This document shows, one piece after another, positions 1 to 8,239 of a DNA stretch of 64,000 nucleotides. The stretch is from Thiohalocapsa sp. (GTDB lineage: Bacteria > Pseudomonadota > Gammaproteobacteria > Chromatiales > Chromatiaceae): positions 29,404 through 93,403 of the forward strand of contig NZ_JAJDNQ010000078.1 of assembly GCF_022340605.1 (NCBI RefSeq), in the 5' to 3' direction. Positions within the stretch are counted from its first letter, which is position 1; every line of letters starts with the position of its first letter. The notes beneath the pieces were generated by a model. That model was not told the DNA's origin and made no database searches. It saw nothing but the letters and a program-made list of their open reading frames with translations. Both the position numbers and the translations under genes were made by a program.

Positions 1-110
1 ATGGATGCGATGAGCACGGCGGCGATGCGCAGCCCCCGCGGGCTCGCATCGCGCCAGGCGGCGAGCAGCACGGCGCCGATCAATGGCACCCATATCGTGG
101 CGCTCAGCAT
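1..110 (-). CDS. nuoM: NADH-quinone oxidoreductase subunit M-like, N-terminal part (runs off the window)
   Basis: The first 36 codons of a minus-strand gene start with ATG at 110-108, one base after the nuoL stop. The translation starts MLSATIWVPLIGAVLL, a hydrophobic first helix like that of NuoM antiporter-like subunits. Its place directly after nuoL matches the usual nuoL-nuoM order. The rest lies outside the window, so channel residues cannot be checked. The call rests on gene order and the first transmembrane segment; another NuoL/M/N-type subunit is possible. Confidence 0.6.
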   Translation of the reverse strand, partial: MLSATIWVPLIGAVLLAAWRDASPRGLRIAAVLIAS

Positions 111-111
111 C

Positions 112-1962
112 TCAGGCTCCGAGCAGGACGAAGGCCGCCATCCCGACCGCGCCGGCCGCGATCCAGAACAGGTAATGATGGGCGAGCCCCGTCTCCAGGT
201 GTCGCAGGTCGCGGCCGGCACCATCCGTGAGCCAGGCAGCGCCCTCCGCGGCTCCGTCCATGACGCGCTCGATCCCCCGCGCCGTGACACCCACGGACCA
301 GCGGCCGAGCCGGGCAATGCCCGTGGGAATCGCATCCAGCACGGCGTCGTCGAACCGCGCCGCCGCCGTCGCCAGCCGCGCCAGCGGGCGCGAGACGGCA
401 GTATCCACCAGGGTCGGCAGCCCGAGCCAATCCGCCAGCGCGCCATCGGCGTCGCGCTCGCCCAGGCGCGGCCGGCTCGCCACCAGCCAGCGCGCGGCGT
501 AGAGGCCGACCCCCAGCGCCAGCAGTGTCGCCCGCGTCATCCACAAGGTCTCGCTGGGCAGCGCGGAAGCGAGGCCGGAACCGGCACTGGCATCCGGGCC
601 GGCCGCCAGCCAATCCCTCACCGGCGGCGCCAACAGCAGCGACAGCGCAAGCGTCTCCACCGCCAGCAAGGTGACGGCGGCCATGGCGCCGCGGCCCGGC
701 CGCGCGTGGAGCTCGCCGCCCTCCCCGCCCGAAGGTCCGAACACCTGCCACTGCCAGCGCGCCGCGTAGCAGCCCGACAGCGCCCCGACGAGCAGCACGC
801 CCGCAGCGAGCCAGGGGCTCCACTGCTCCGCTGCCGCCCCGATCAGCTCCTTGCTCCAGGCACCCGCGAGCGGCGGGACGCCCGCGAGCGCCAGGGTGCC
901 GATGAGCGACAGCAGCGCCAGCCGCGGCAGGCGCCGGCCGAGCCCCAAATCGGCGAGCAGCGCGCTGCCCCCTGCCGACGCGGCGAGACCCGCGCTCAGG
1001 AACAACAGCGCCTTGAAGGAAGCGTGCACCACCAGGTGCAGCAGGGCGACCAGTGGGTAGCCAGCACCCACGGCCACCCACATGAGCCCGTAGTGGGCGG
1101 AGGTCGAGGCCGCGAGCAGCCGCTTGACGTGGGGCTGGAAGACCGCCACCAGACCACCGCCCACGGCCGTCGCGAGCCCGATGCCGATGACGGTCGGGGC
1201 GACCCAGCCAACACCGGCCAGCACCGGCTGCAGCCGCACCAGCAGGTAGGCCCCCGCGGCCACCATGGTCGCGGCATGCAGCAGCGCCGAGACCGAGCTC
1301 GGCCCGGCCATGGCGCGAAACAGCCAGAACGAGAACGGGAGCTGCGCCGACTTGGCGGCAGCAGCCAGCAGCAGCCCGGCCGCCACCAGGTGGAGCGGCC
1401 ACCCGTGCAGCGTGCCGATCGCCTCGAACGCGAAGGAGCCGGTGGCCGCGAAGGTGGTCATCGCGGCCAGGAACAGGCCCAGGTCGCCGAAGCGCGTCAC
1501 CAACAGCGCGAGTGTCGCGCTGCGCGGGTTCTCGAGCGCACGCCAGTCGTGCGCGATCAGCGCCCAGGAGCAGGCCCCCACCAGCTCCCAGCCGATGAGC
1601 AGGGTCAGCAGATCATCGGCCACCACCAGAAGCTGCATGGCGCCGGCGAAGAAGAGCAGCAGCGCGACCAGCCGCGTCAGCCCCGCGCGGGCCTCGTGCA
1701 TGGCCGCGAAGAGCACCACGGGGAGCGCAACCGCCGGGACGAGGCAGACGAGCACGTCGCTCGCGGGCGCGAGCCGGGCATGGAGGGTGATTGCCGGCCC
1801 AAAGCCCCACTGCCCGCTCCAGTCACCGAGCACCGCCGCCGCGCTCTCGCCGAGCGCGGCGAGCATGGCTGCCGTGCCCCAGGCCGCGAGCGCGATACGC
1901 CCGCGCAGGCCCAGCGCCAGTACGGCCGCGAGCATGGCGGTGAGCGGGAGCAGCCAGAGCAT
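112..1962 (-). CDS. nuoL: NADH-quinone oxidoreductase subunit L-like (proton-translocating arm)
   Basis: This 616-residue polytopic protein has normal NuoL length, including the C-terminal long-helix region and a last transmembrane segment. It belongs to the antiporter-like subunits that move protons in complex I, Mrp antiporters and DabB. The channel signatures are present: the Glu in GWELVG (fifth helix), the Lys in AKSAQLP and the His in LLHAATM (seventh and eighth helices), and the Lys/Glu pair in AWSKELIG (twelfth helix). The start overlaps the nuoK stop by one base (TGATG), so translation is probably coupled. It sits in an operon whose redox subunits are degenerate, so NADH or quinone coupling should not be assumed. 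Confidence 0.9.
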   Translation of the reverse strand: MLWLLPLTAMLAAVLALGLRGRIALAAWGTAAMLAALGESAAAVLGDWSGQWGFGPAITLHARLAPASDVLVCLVPAVALPVVLFAAMHEARAGLTRLVALLLFFAGAMQLLVVADDLLTLLIGWELVGACSWALIAHDWRALENPRSATLALLVTRFGDLGLFLAAMTTFAATGSFAFEAIGTLHGWPLHLVAAGLLLAAAAKSAQLPFSFWLFRAMAGPSSVSALLHAATMVAAGAYLLVRLQPVLAGVGWVAPTVIGIGLATAVGGGLVAVFQPHVKRLLAASTSAHYGLMWVAVGAGYPLVALLHLVVHASFKALLFLSAGLAASAGGSALLADLGLGRRLPRLALLSLIGTLALAGVPPLAGAWSKELIGAAAEQWSPWLAAGVLLVGALSGCYAARWQWQVFGPSGGEGGELHARPGRGAMAAVTLLAVETLALSLLLAPPVRDWLAAGPDASAGSGLASALPSETLWMTRATLLALGVGLYAARWLVASRPRLGERDADGALADWLGLPTLVDTAVSRPLARLATAAARFDDAVLDAIPTGIARLGRWSVGVTARGIERVMDGAAEGAAWLTDGAGRDLRHLETGLAHHYLFWIAAGAVGMAAFVLLGA

Positions 1963-2267
1963 CAGTGCTTCATGCTCCCGAGCCGGTCGGTCATATCCAC
2001 TTCCCGGCGTCGGAAAACGGCGACGACGAGCGCAAAGCCGATGGCCATCTCCACCGCCATCACCGCCATCGCGACGATGGCCAGCAACTGCCCCTCCGGC
2101 AAGCCCCCGGTGGTCAAGGACCAGAAGCCCACGGTGGCCAGCAGCACGCCGTTGATGATGAGCTCCAGACCCATCATCAGCATCACGATGGACTGCTGCG
2201 ACAGCGTCCCGTACACGCCGAGCCCGATCAGGCCGGCCGCCACCACCCCGATGGCCTGCAGGGTCAT
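1962..2267 (-). CDS. nuoK: NADH-quinone oxidoreductase subunit K-like
   Basis: A 101-residue protein with three transmembrane helices and the normal NuoK/MrpC length. Both buried carboxylates that define the NuoK proton path are visible, one in the second helix (GLELIIN) and one in the third (AVEMAIG). This makes the subunit look functional for ion transfer. It starts inside the end of nuoJ (4-base overlap) and is followed by nuoL with a one-base overlap. The C-terminal tail (about 15 residues ending RLGSMKH) is polar. Confidence 0.92.
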   Translation of the reverse strand: MTLQAIGVVAAGLIGLGVYGTLSQQSIVMLMMGLELIINGVLLATVGFWSLTTGGLPEGQLLAIVAMAVMAVEMAIGFALVVAVFRRREVDMTDRLGSMKH

Positions 2268-2824
2268 GGATCTTCCTCGATGGCTGGATCGACGGCCGGT
2301 GGCACCGAGCCCAGGTCCGACGGGCCGAAGCGCCCCGAGCGGCTGGACAGGATGACCACGCAGAGCATGGTGGCGAGCAGCGTCACCCCCGCCGACTCGA
2401 ACACCAGCATCGATGGGCCGAGCAGCTCGCGCCCGAGCGGGGCGATCACCTCGGCGCCGCCCGGCAGTGGCCGGTCCGGCAGGTCGAGGCTCAGCGCAAA
2501 GGCGCTGAGGCCGGCAAAGGTCACGAGTCCGGCGACGATGGCGAGGCCATGCTGATGGACCATGACCATCGGATTCAGCCCGGCCGGGTTCATCATGAAC
2601 ATCACCATGAACAGGGCCATGACCATCATCTCCACGGCCATCATGAAAATGGTCGCAAAGCCGAGATAGGCGGCGCCGAGCATCAGCATCATGGCGCCCA
2701 CCGCGATGAAGGACGCGAGCAGCAAGAACGACGCGCGCACCATGGAGTCGGTACGGAACACGCGCCAGCCTGTCAGCAGCGCCACCGCGGCGAGCAGCCA
2801 GAAGACGCCGTCCGCCCAGCTCAT
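2264..2824 (-). CDS. nuoJ: NADH-quinone oxidoreductase subunit J-like
   Basis: A 186-residue membrane protein with about five helices, matching NuoJ. The ATG at 2824-2822 overlaps the nuoH stop (ATGA). The third helix, which in NuoJ carries a conserved Tyr-Val-Gly-Ala bulge, is rewritten here as a Met-rich run (FMMAVEMMVMALFM) with a glutamate in the middle, so the subunit is divergent. The same reading frame stays open upstream through nuoH, but only the MSWADG start gives a NuoJ-like protein. It is part of the nuoA-to-nuoM operon. Confidence 0.85.
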   Translation of the reverse strand: MSWADGVFWLLAAVALLTGWRVFRTDSMVRASFLLLASFIAVGAMMLMLGAAYLGFATIFMMAVEMMVMALFMVMFMMNPAGLNPMVMVHQHGLAIVAGLVTFAGLSAFALSLDLPDRPLPGGAEVIAPLGRELLGPSMLVFESAGVTLLATMLCVVILSSRSGRFGPSDLGSVPPAVDPAIEEDP

Positions 2825-3747
2825 CGCAACGCCTCCAGGCCGGCGATGGCGAGATCCAGAAACGACAGCGGCAGCAGCACCACCCAGATGAAGGTCATCA
2901 TGCGCGACGCGTCCGGCCGGGCGAGCAGGTGACCGAGCACGACCAGCACGGCCGCGACGAGCCCGGCCTTCAGCGCGAGCCAGACGGGCCCCGGCAGCAC
3001 CGGCCCCAGCGGCCCGCCGAGGAAGACCGTCGCCGCCATCGCGGCGAAGGCCACCAGCATGGCCGCCCGCGCGAGCTGCCAGGCGAGCCGGAGCTGGGCG
3101 TTGTCCTCGGCGGAGGTGCCGCCCGCCAGATCCGGCGCATCGGCGTAATCCAGCGGCCCGCGCAGCGTGATGGCGAGCCCGAGCAGCAGAAACAGCGGCA
3201 GGCCCAGGGGCTGGCGGACCAGGTTCCAGAGCTCGCGCTGCGACTCGACGATGGCGGTCAGGCGCAGCGACCCGGCCGGCAGCGCCGCACCGATGAGCAC
3301 GAACATGCTGACCAGCATGATGGAGAGCCCAATGGCGACGAAGCGATAGGCGCCCATCAGCGGCAACAGCGCGTTGCTGGACCAACCGTGCAGGAAGACG
3401 GCGATCACCGTCAGCGCCTCCACCGCCCCCCAGACGACGATGCCGGCCTCGACGTCCACGGGCGCCCGACCCACCGCCACCGCCACCGGCACCAGCGCCA
3501 GCCCGGCCGCGGCGAGGCCAAAATACAGTGCCGGCGCGAGCCGCCAGGCGGCGAGATCCGGGCGCTCCGTGCTGATCGACTGGCGGCGGATCACGGCGCG
3601 CAGCCCGCCGAGCGTCAGGCGATCATCGTCATCGATGGGCACCCGTCCCAGCAGGCGCCAGGCGAGCGCGTCCAGCACACCCACCAGGATCATGCCGGCG
3701 AAGAGCACGCAGAGGGTGAGGGGCAGCGCGGTGAGCGGGCCCATCAT
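2821..3747 (-). CDS. nuoH: NADH-quinone oxidoreductase subunit H-like, divergent in the quinone loop
   Basis: A 308-residue, multi-helix protein close to the usual NuoH length (about 320-330). Helix patterns and the GWSSNALLPLMGAYR segment align with the NuoH GWASNxKYxLLGAxR region. The Glu-rich loop that forms part of the quinone and proton entry site in true NuoH (RAPFDLPEAE-type) is reduced to RGPLDYADAPDL, and the Tyr-Glu of the preceding helix is replaced (AIGLSIM). The start is the ATGATG at 3747-3742, which overlaps the stop of the upstream fusion gene. The loss of acidic loop residues fits the loss of redox residues in the neighbouring NuoBD-like protein. Confidence 0.85.
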   Translation of the reverse strand: MMGPLTALPLTLCVLFAGMILVGVLDALAWRLLGRVPIDDDDRLTLGGLRAVIRRQSISTERPDLAAWRLAPALYFGLAAAGLALVPVAVAVGRAPVDVEAGIVVWGAVEALTVIAVFLHGWSSNALLPLMGAYRFVAIGLSIMLVSMFVLIGAALPAGSLRLTAIVESQRELWNLVRQPLGLPLFLLLGLAITLRGPLDYADAPDLAGGTSAEDNAQLRLAWQLARAAMLVAFAAMAATVFLGGPLGPVLPGPVWLALKAGLVAAVLVVLGHLLARPDASRMMTFIWVVLLPLSFLDLAIAGLEALR

Positions 3748-5012
3748 CCTGCCGCCCCGAGCATCCGGCGCAGGGCATCGGGCGAGAAGCTGGCGAGCAC
3801 GCTGACGGCCTGGCCCCATTCGAGACCGCGGAGCAGCGCATCCAGGTCCAGTGCCGGCCGGTCGCCCCGGTCGCCGCCCGCGGGCGCGCCGAGCGCACCC
3901 GCCGGACCTTCCAGCCCCTCGGCGAAGGTCGTCGGCGGCAGCCCCTCCAGCCGCGCCGCGAGATCCAGCGCCTGCGCCGCCTCGGCGAGCCACTGATCGA
4001 TGCGGGCACGCACATCGCCGGCTTGCCGGGCGATGGGCGCAAAGCCGACCCCGGTGTATGGCTCCAGCCGCGTGCGCAGGTCGTCCGGCACCCCAGCCGC
4101 GCGCAGCGCCGGCCCACTCAGACAGCCCCGCTGCGCTGCACTCAGAGTGCCGAGCCCGGGCGCGATGCCCGGCCGCAACCCCGAGAGCCAAAGCCACCGC
4201 CTGAGCGACCCGAGGTCGACCCTGCCGCCAATCGTTGCCCGATACGCCGACGCGTAGGCGCGGGCCGCCGGCGCTGCGGCACCCCGCAGGGCGCAGAAGC
4301 GCCCGAGGCAGCGCAGATGGTGCACCGCGCGGGCGCGCTCGAGACCGGCGGCCGACATGGGCCGGTCGATGGCCGCGGCGAAGGGTGCCTCCACCATCGC
4401 ATCGCGAAACGGCGGCTGCATCACCTCGACCCGCTGGATGACGTCGCCTTGCAGCCGCAAGTCCAGCGCCAGGCCCGGCGGCAGCATGGGCGCGAACGGA
4501 CCGAGGGTGACCGCGTGGGCGTCGAGCCTGAGACCGTCCCGCAGCTCGTCGCCACGCATGGTCATGGGGCGCCCGTAGGGCGTACCACCCATCATGCCCT
4601 CCCCGCCCTGACCGTGCGGCCCCTTGCCCAGCCAGGGTGCCGGCGGCTCGTTCGGGAGCAGGTCCGGCGACGAGCCCCTGGCGCCACGGTCCAGATCGCC
4701 CTGCAAAGCGCGCATTGCGACGGCGGGCGTGGCGGCCGGTGCGAGCGCCACCGCGTCCGGCACCGGCTGCGCCCCCTCGCCCCAATGGAGCACCGCCCGC
4801 GGATGTGGCATCTGGTCGTGCACCCGGCGCAGCGCGGGCCAGCTCCGCTCCGGCAGCCGTCCCGCGATCAACAGCAGGCTGGCGGCGCGCGGCGTGGGCA
4901 CGCGCCGCAGCCCGGCGTCCCGCGCCAGACCCTCGACCCACGCCAGGGCGTCCTCGCCGATAGCGGCGAAGTAGCGAACTTGCCGGTGTCCGCGCGGGAT
5001 CGCTTCGCTCAC
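3744..5012 (-). CDS. NuoB/NuoD-like fusion protein without Fe-S or quinone-site residues
   Basis: A 422-residue soluble protein starting with GTG at 5012-5010, overlapping the nuoA stop (GTGA). Residues about 46-80 (LLLIAGRLPERSWPALRRV, then HDQMPHPRAVLHWGEG) align with the NuoB segment around VAGTVTxKMAPVLRxxYDQMPEPKWV. Residues about 165-200 and 290-380 (LSGPALRAAGVPDDLR, EPYTG) align with NuoD. The only three cysteines come after residue 230, so the four N2-cluster ligands of NuoB are absent. The NuoD quinone-site GPQHPxxHG reads GPFAPMLPPG, without either histidine. A Gly-rich linker (GPHGQGGEGMMGGTPYGRP) joins the halves. By inference it is a structural connector of a redox-inactive complex. 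NuoC, E, F, G and I are not seen in the window. Confidence 0.75.
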   Translation of the reverse strand: MSEAIPRGHRQVRYFAAIGEDALAWVEGLARDAGLRRVPTPRAASLLLIAGRLPERSWPALRRVHDQMPHPRAVLHWGEGAQPVPDAVALAPAATPAVAMRALQGDLDRGARGSSPDLLPNEPPAPWLGKGPHGQGGEGMMGGTPYGRPMTMRGDELRDGLRLDAHAVTLGPFAPMLPPGLALDLRLQGDVIQRVEVMQPPFRDAMVEAPFAAAIDRPMSAAGLERARAVHHLRCLGRFCALRGAAAPAARAYASAYRATIGGRVDLGSLRRWLWLSGLRPGIAPGLGTLSAAQRGCLSGPALRAAGVPDDLRTRLEPYTGVGFAPIARQAGDVRARIDQWLAEAAQALDLAARLEGLPPTTFAEGLEGPAGALGAPAGGDRGDRPALDLDALLRGLEWGQAVSVLASFSPDALRRMLGAAG

Positions 5013-5356
5013 TGCCACCGGAAGATCCCCTCCCGCCAGCCGTAGAAGATGCCAATGGACAGGATCAGCAGGAACATCCCCATCTCGGCCAGCGCCTTGG
5101 CGCCGATCTCGGCATAGACCACGGCCCAGGGGTACATGAACATCATCTCCATCTCGAAGGCGATGAAGAGCAGCGTCATGGGGTAGTAGCGCAGGTGGAA
5201 GCGCTGCCAGGCGTGCGTCGCAGGCTCGCTGCCGCCAAGAAAAGGCACCTTCTGCGGCTCGCTGCCCGGCATCGGTCCCACCTCGACCTGGGCAAGCAGC
5301 AGCATCAGCCCGCCGGACAACAGCAGGATGAGCGCGAGCGCGATCAGCGCTGTCAT
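5009..5356 (-). CDS. nuoA: NADH-quinone oxidoreductase subunit A-like
   Basis: A 115-residue protein with three transmembrane helices, the normal NuoA length, and the first gene of the operon. The second helix, LLFIAFEMEMMFMYPWAVVY, corresponds to the NuoA segment with FDxExxFLYPWA. The loop cysteine of canonical NuoA (YECG/YESG region) is replaced by FLGG. A GGGGGTGG stretch lies just before the ATG at 5356. It is translationally coupled to the NuoBD-like fusion through a 4-base overlap. NuoA normally packs between NuoH and NuoB/D at the quinone site, so its retention suggests that the joint between arms is still built. Confidence 0.88.
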   Translation of the reverse strand: MTALIALALILLLSGGLMLLLAQVEVGPMPGSEPQKVPFLGGSEPATHAWQRFHLRYYPMTLLFIAFEMEMMFMYPWAVVYAEIGAKALAEMGMFLLILSIGIFYGWREGIFRWQ

Positions 5357-5409
5357 ACACCACCCCCGAAGGTCTTGACGCCCGTCCGGCGCCGAACCGG
5401 CCCCATTCG

Positions 5410-5421
5410 TGCCTTAAGGCA
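5410..5421. promoter_or_regulatory. Perfect palindrome TGCCTTAAGGCA upstream of nuoA
   Basis: A 12-base perfect palindrome lies 54 bases upstream of the nuoA start codon, where an operator could sit. No matching -10/-35 pair could be placed confidently and no regulator is suggested, so this is only a candidate site. Confidence 0.25.
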
Positions 5422-5494
5422 TAGCCTGGACGCAGCGTCCGTCATCGCGGTCATCTCCCCCTAACCCGGGAGAGCCGGAACCAACCCCGTGGCC

Positions 5495-5560
5495 GAAGCA
5501 TCTCCTCGTTGTCGTTGTCGTGCGAATACTCGATAACTTCAACGAAACCTCCTCGACACT
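5495..5560. repeat. Dispersed GTCGTT-rich element, copy A
   Basis: It contains CTCGTTGTCGTTGTCGTG followed by GCGAATACTCGATAAC. The same arrangement, a GTCGTT run then a (G/C)GGATACTCGACAACG-like arm, recurs near 11100, 17280 and 54070. The CTAG-type ends seen in other copies are not clear here, so this copy looks partial. Confidence 0.55.
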
Positions 5561-5990
5561 TTGTTCAAGACTTGCGCAGTCAGGGGCTAACTGCGGCACA
5601 GCCTGATCTTGGGCCACACTGCGCCTCCCTGAGGCATACACAAGATTGATACCAAGGCGCCTATGAGCCCGACCGCCTCCGGCAGCAGTCGCACATTGCG
5701 CGGGCCAGGCAGGGCGCTTGGAGCTCGCTGACCCGCGCGGCGCGCCGGGTCCAGCCGAATTGCCGGTGCAAATGAGCCATCGGACGGGGCATATGCCGAG
5801 ATTGCACAGAGCTGACCGGGTGCTGATGCACCCGCGCTGCGATGCGGCGAACACCAGCAGACGCCGCCCGGCCCGTGGACGGCCTGCATGGGATTTGCAG
5901 TGCAAAGCGGAGGCCGAATGTCTCGCGCAATGGGCGCTGCGCCACAATGATTGCGACGGGCGGCGCGTCGTTGCGCCGCTGCGCGCAACC

Positions 5991-6113
5991 GTGGGAGCGC
6001 CACTGCTGTTCGTGGCGCGATGAGGGATGCGCGGTGGCCTGCGCCTTGGTGAGCGCTCGGGCCCGCGCAAGCGGCCTGGCCGCGGGTCGCGGCACCGGGA
6101 GTGCCGCTCCCAC
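5991..6113. repeat. Inverted-repeat element with GTGGGAGCG ends
   Basis: The left end GTGGGAGCGCCACT (5991-6004) matches the right end AGTGCCGCTCCCAC (6100-6113) as an inverted repeat with one mismatch. Related GTGGGAGCGGC(G) ends occur at 32408 and, inverted, near 40320, so this is one member of a dispersed REP-like family. Confidence 0.55.
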
Positions 6114-6195
6114 AAGACGGGGCTGGTCCGGCTAGTGCACGGCCTTGGAATTGTCGATACCGTTCGCTGTCCGGCGTGAGCGAGTGTCGGCCGGA

Positions 6196-6217
6196 GTGTC
6201 GCTCTGGAGGGCGACAC
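6196..6217. repeat. Palindromic REP-like unit GTGTCGCTCTGGAGGGCGACAC
   Basis: A near-perfect palindrome (arms GTGTCGC and GCGACAC). Almost the same unit occurs twice at 17059-17133, where it disrupts a ChaB-like gene. Confidence 0.55.
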
Positions 6218-6337
6218 GGATCAGCGCCGCGGGAGGCCTCGAGAGCGGCGGCCTCCATACTTCCGCCGCGACGGCGGTTCCAGTGGGCGATCGGCGGCAT
6301 CGCGATCATGCCCACGCAACGCGGCGGCGATTCCGAC

Positions 6338-7072
6338 ATGAGCAACGAATTCCTTCAGATTCTCGGCTTGGCGCTCCTCCCTGCCCTGGGCAATTTCGCG
6401 GGCGGCCTGCTCGCGGAAGGCTTGCGGCCGTCCGGGGCATTCCTGAACCGCGCGCTGCACGCCGCCACGGGCGTCATTCTCGCCATCATCTCCGTGGAAG
6501 TGATGCCGGAGGCGCTTGGAACGGCGCCGGCATGGCTCCTCGCGCTCGCGTTTTTCGGCGGCGGCTGCGCCTATCTGCTGCTGGAGACGGCCGTCGACCG
6601 ATGGCAGCAGAGTAAGCAGACCGGCGCGGGAACGGGCGCCTGGATGGTCTACGCGGCGGTGACCACGGACCTGCTCGGAGACGGCCTTTTGATCGGCGCC
6701 GGGGCCGCGGTGTCGACGCATCTCGCGCTGTTCCTGGCGCTGGGCCAGGTGTTGGCGGACGTGCCCGAAGGCTTCGCCGTGATCGCCAATTTCCGCGCCA
6801 AGGGTGTGAGCCGCGCGCGGCGGCTCCTGCTCGCGGCGTCCTTCGTCGTTCCCGTCATGGCCACGGCCGCGCTGGCCTACGTCGCGCTGCGCGGGCAGCA
6901 AGACGCCGTGCAGATGACGGCACTGGTGTTCGTCGCGGGCCTGTTCATCCTCGCCGCGGTGGAAGACATGCTGAGCGAGGCCCACGAGACGGCGGAAGAC
7001 AGCCGCTGGTCCGCGCTCAGCCTCATCGCCGGCTTTGCGCTCTTCCTTGCGGTCTCCAACGGATTGGGGTAA
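6338..7072 (+). CDS. ZIP-family metal transporter
   Basis: A 244-residue inner-membrane protein with about eight helices, resembling ZIP-type (Zn/Fe/Mn) permeases. It has the amphipathic metal-site helices with HAATGVILAIISVEVMPEA and GLGVLAVDVPEG-type patterns (here ALGQVLADVPEGFAVI). ZIP proteins import divalent metals into the cytoplasm; some relatives are exporters, so direction is not certain. The start is ATG 6338 (MSNEFLQ); an in-frame ATG at 6308 would add 10 residues. It is followed after 76 bases by a GDT1-type transporter, suggesting a metal-homeostasis pair. Confidence 0.75.
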   Translation: MSNEFLQILGLALLPALGNFAGGLLAEGLRPSGAFLNRALHAATGVILAIISVEVMPEALGTAPAWLLALAFFGGGCAYLLLETAVDRWQQSKQTGAGTGAWMVYAAVTTDLLGDGLLIGAGAAVSTHLALFLALGQVLADVPEGFAVIANFRAKGVSRARRLLLAASFVVPVMATAALAYVALRGQQDAVQMTALVFVAGLFILAAVEDMLSEAHETAEDSRWSALSLIAGFALFLAVSNGLG

Positions 7073-7148
7073 ATCCGCGGGCTTTCCTGGCCTCGACCGA
7101 CCGGAGCACACCCTGGACGCACTCGCTTCCGCATCGGCGCTCGGCGGC

Positions 7149-7709
7149 ATGACCGCCACCGCGATGACGTTCGGCCTTATCTTCGTGGCCGAGGTCGGCG
7201 ACAAGAGTCAGCTCGTCTGCATGGCCCTGGCGGCCCGGTATCACCACCGGCCGGTCCTCTTGGGAGCACTGACCGCCTTCGTCGTGCTCAACAGTCTCGC
7301 CGTGGCCGTGGGTGCGGGACTGGCACACTGGGTTCCGGAGCGCCTCCTGGCGGCGGGCGTTGCCACCCTATTCGCGCTGTTTGGGGTGCTCTCGCTGCGC
7401 GCCGACGCGGCAGACGACACCGAGCAGATCGCGGAGCGACGCGGCTACGGCGTCTTTGCCACCACGTTCCTGATGCTGTTTCTCGCGGAGATGGGCGATA
7501 AGACACAACTCGCCGTGGCCGGCATGACGGGGACACTGCCGGCCGCTTCGGTCTGGGTTGGCGCCACCCTGGCGCTCGGTGCGACATCGGCGCTCGCGGT
7601 GCTGGTCGGGCACCGACTGCTGCGGCGCATCCCGCTGCATCGGTTGCACCAAATCAGCGGCATCTTCTTTCTGAGCTTCGCGGCCTTAGCGCTGACCAAG
7701 GTGTTCTGA
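7149..7709 (+). CDS. TMEM165/GDT1 family (UPF0016) cation transporter
   Basis: A 186-residue protein with six predicted helices and the two hallmark motifs of the family, EVGDKSQL near residue 16 and EMGDKTQL near residue 113, on inverted halves. Members export Mn(II) in bacteria (MneA) or move Ca/Mn in eukaryotes. The start at ATG 7149 (MTATAMTFG) places the first motif at the normal distance. The frame is open further upstream but overlaps the ZIP gene and adds non-family sequence. With the ZIP gene it may balance manganese or related ions. Confidence 0.85.
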   Translation: MTATAMTFGLIFVAEVGDKSQLVCMALAARYHHRPVLLGALTAFVVLNSLAVAVGAGLAHWVPERLLAAGVATLFALFGVLSLRADAADDTEQIAERRGYGVFATTFLMLFLAEMGDKTQLAVAGMTGTLPAASVWVGATLALGATSALAVLVGHRLLRRIPLHRLHQISGIFFLSFAALALTKVF

Positions 7710-8239
7710 GAGCAGCGCGATGGCTCGCGCCCGCCGCGGCCAAGCTTGGGCGCACGAACCCAAGCACGCCCGCCTGATCCGAATCGGCGACGCGGAACGC
7801 CTCAACCCCGGGGCACTGTCATGCGCGCGCCGGGGCGCGCTATCTCCCACGATCCAGGATCAACCTGGCCAGTCGATTGGCTTGCGCCCGACTGGCCTGA
7901 CCGGGAGGCATTGGCCCGTAGCCGGACCAACGGCCGGAGACACCATTAGTGATCGCCCGGGCCATTCGGCAGGCAGGCACAGAGCGTCAGGCATCGGAGC
8001 TGTAGTGGGCACATCAGTTGCATTTTCCGCATGGTCATCCTCATGGGCTGGATAAAGGTCAGCCGCTGATCGACTCGCCACGATATTTGTAGCTTCAAGC
8101 AATAAATGCGCCAAATCTAACAGAGCATGCCGATTCCCGCGCCGTGGGCCAGGCGCCGCCGAACAAGCGCGACTTCTGGTGGATCGTCCCCACCATCGGG
8201 GGTCGGTTTCTCTCATCCGTGAGCTCACCGGAGGTCAGC
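7710..8239. other. Intergenic region before the copper genes
   Basis: About 530 bases without a recognisable gene. An AT-richer patch near 8085-8125 is the most likely promoter area for copZ, but I could not place a CueR-type dyad or a clear -35/-10 pair. A GGAGG ribosome-binding site at 8230-8234 belongs to copZ. Confidence 0.5.

Larger units (their letters stand above)
5357..6337. other. Non-coding region of about 980 bases between the nuo operon and the ZIP gene
   Basis: No convincing gene is visible; open frames on both strands lack family resemblance and have Arg/Pro/Ala-rich shadow composition. The stretch holds a 12-base perfect palindrome at 5410-5421 near the nuoA start, a GTCGTT-type repeat at 5495-5560, a 123-base inverted repeat at 5991-6113, a CTAGTGCAC motif at 6132-6140 like the ends of the GTCGTT elements, and a 22-base palindrome at 6196-6217. 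Confidence 0.6.

Noticed and set aside
1..2355. A 784-codon open frame on the plus strand across the nuo genes
   Set aside because: It is antisense to nuoL/nuoK, has Arg/Pro/Gln-rich shadow composition and no family resemblance; high GC content leaves such frames open.
5414..6345. Minus-strand open frames in the gap between the nuo operon and the ZIP gene
   Set aside because: Composition is repeat-derived and Arg-rich with no family match, and the region is occupied by inverted repeats.
8060..8235. Possible CueR operator upstream of copZ
   Set aside because: No ACCTTCC-type dyad with MerR-type spacing was found.
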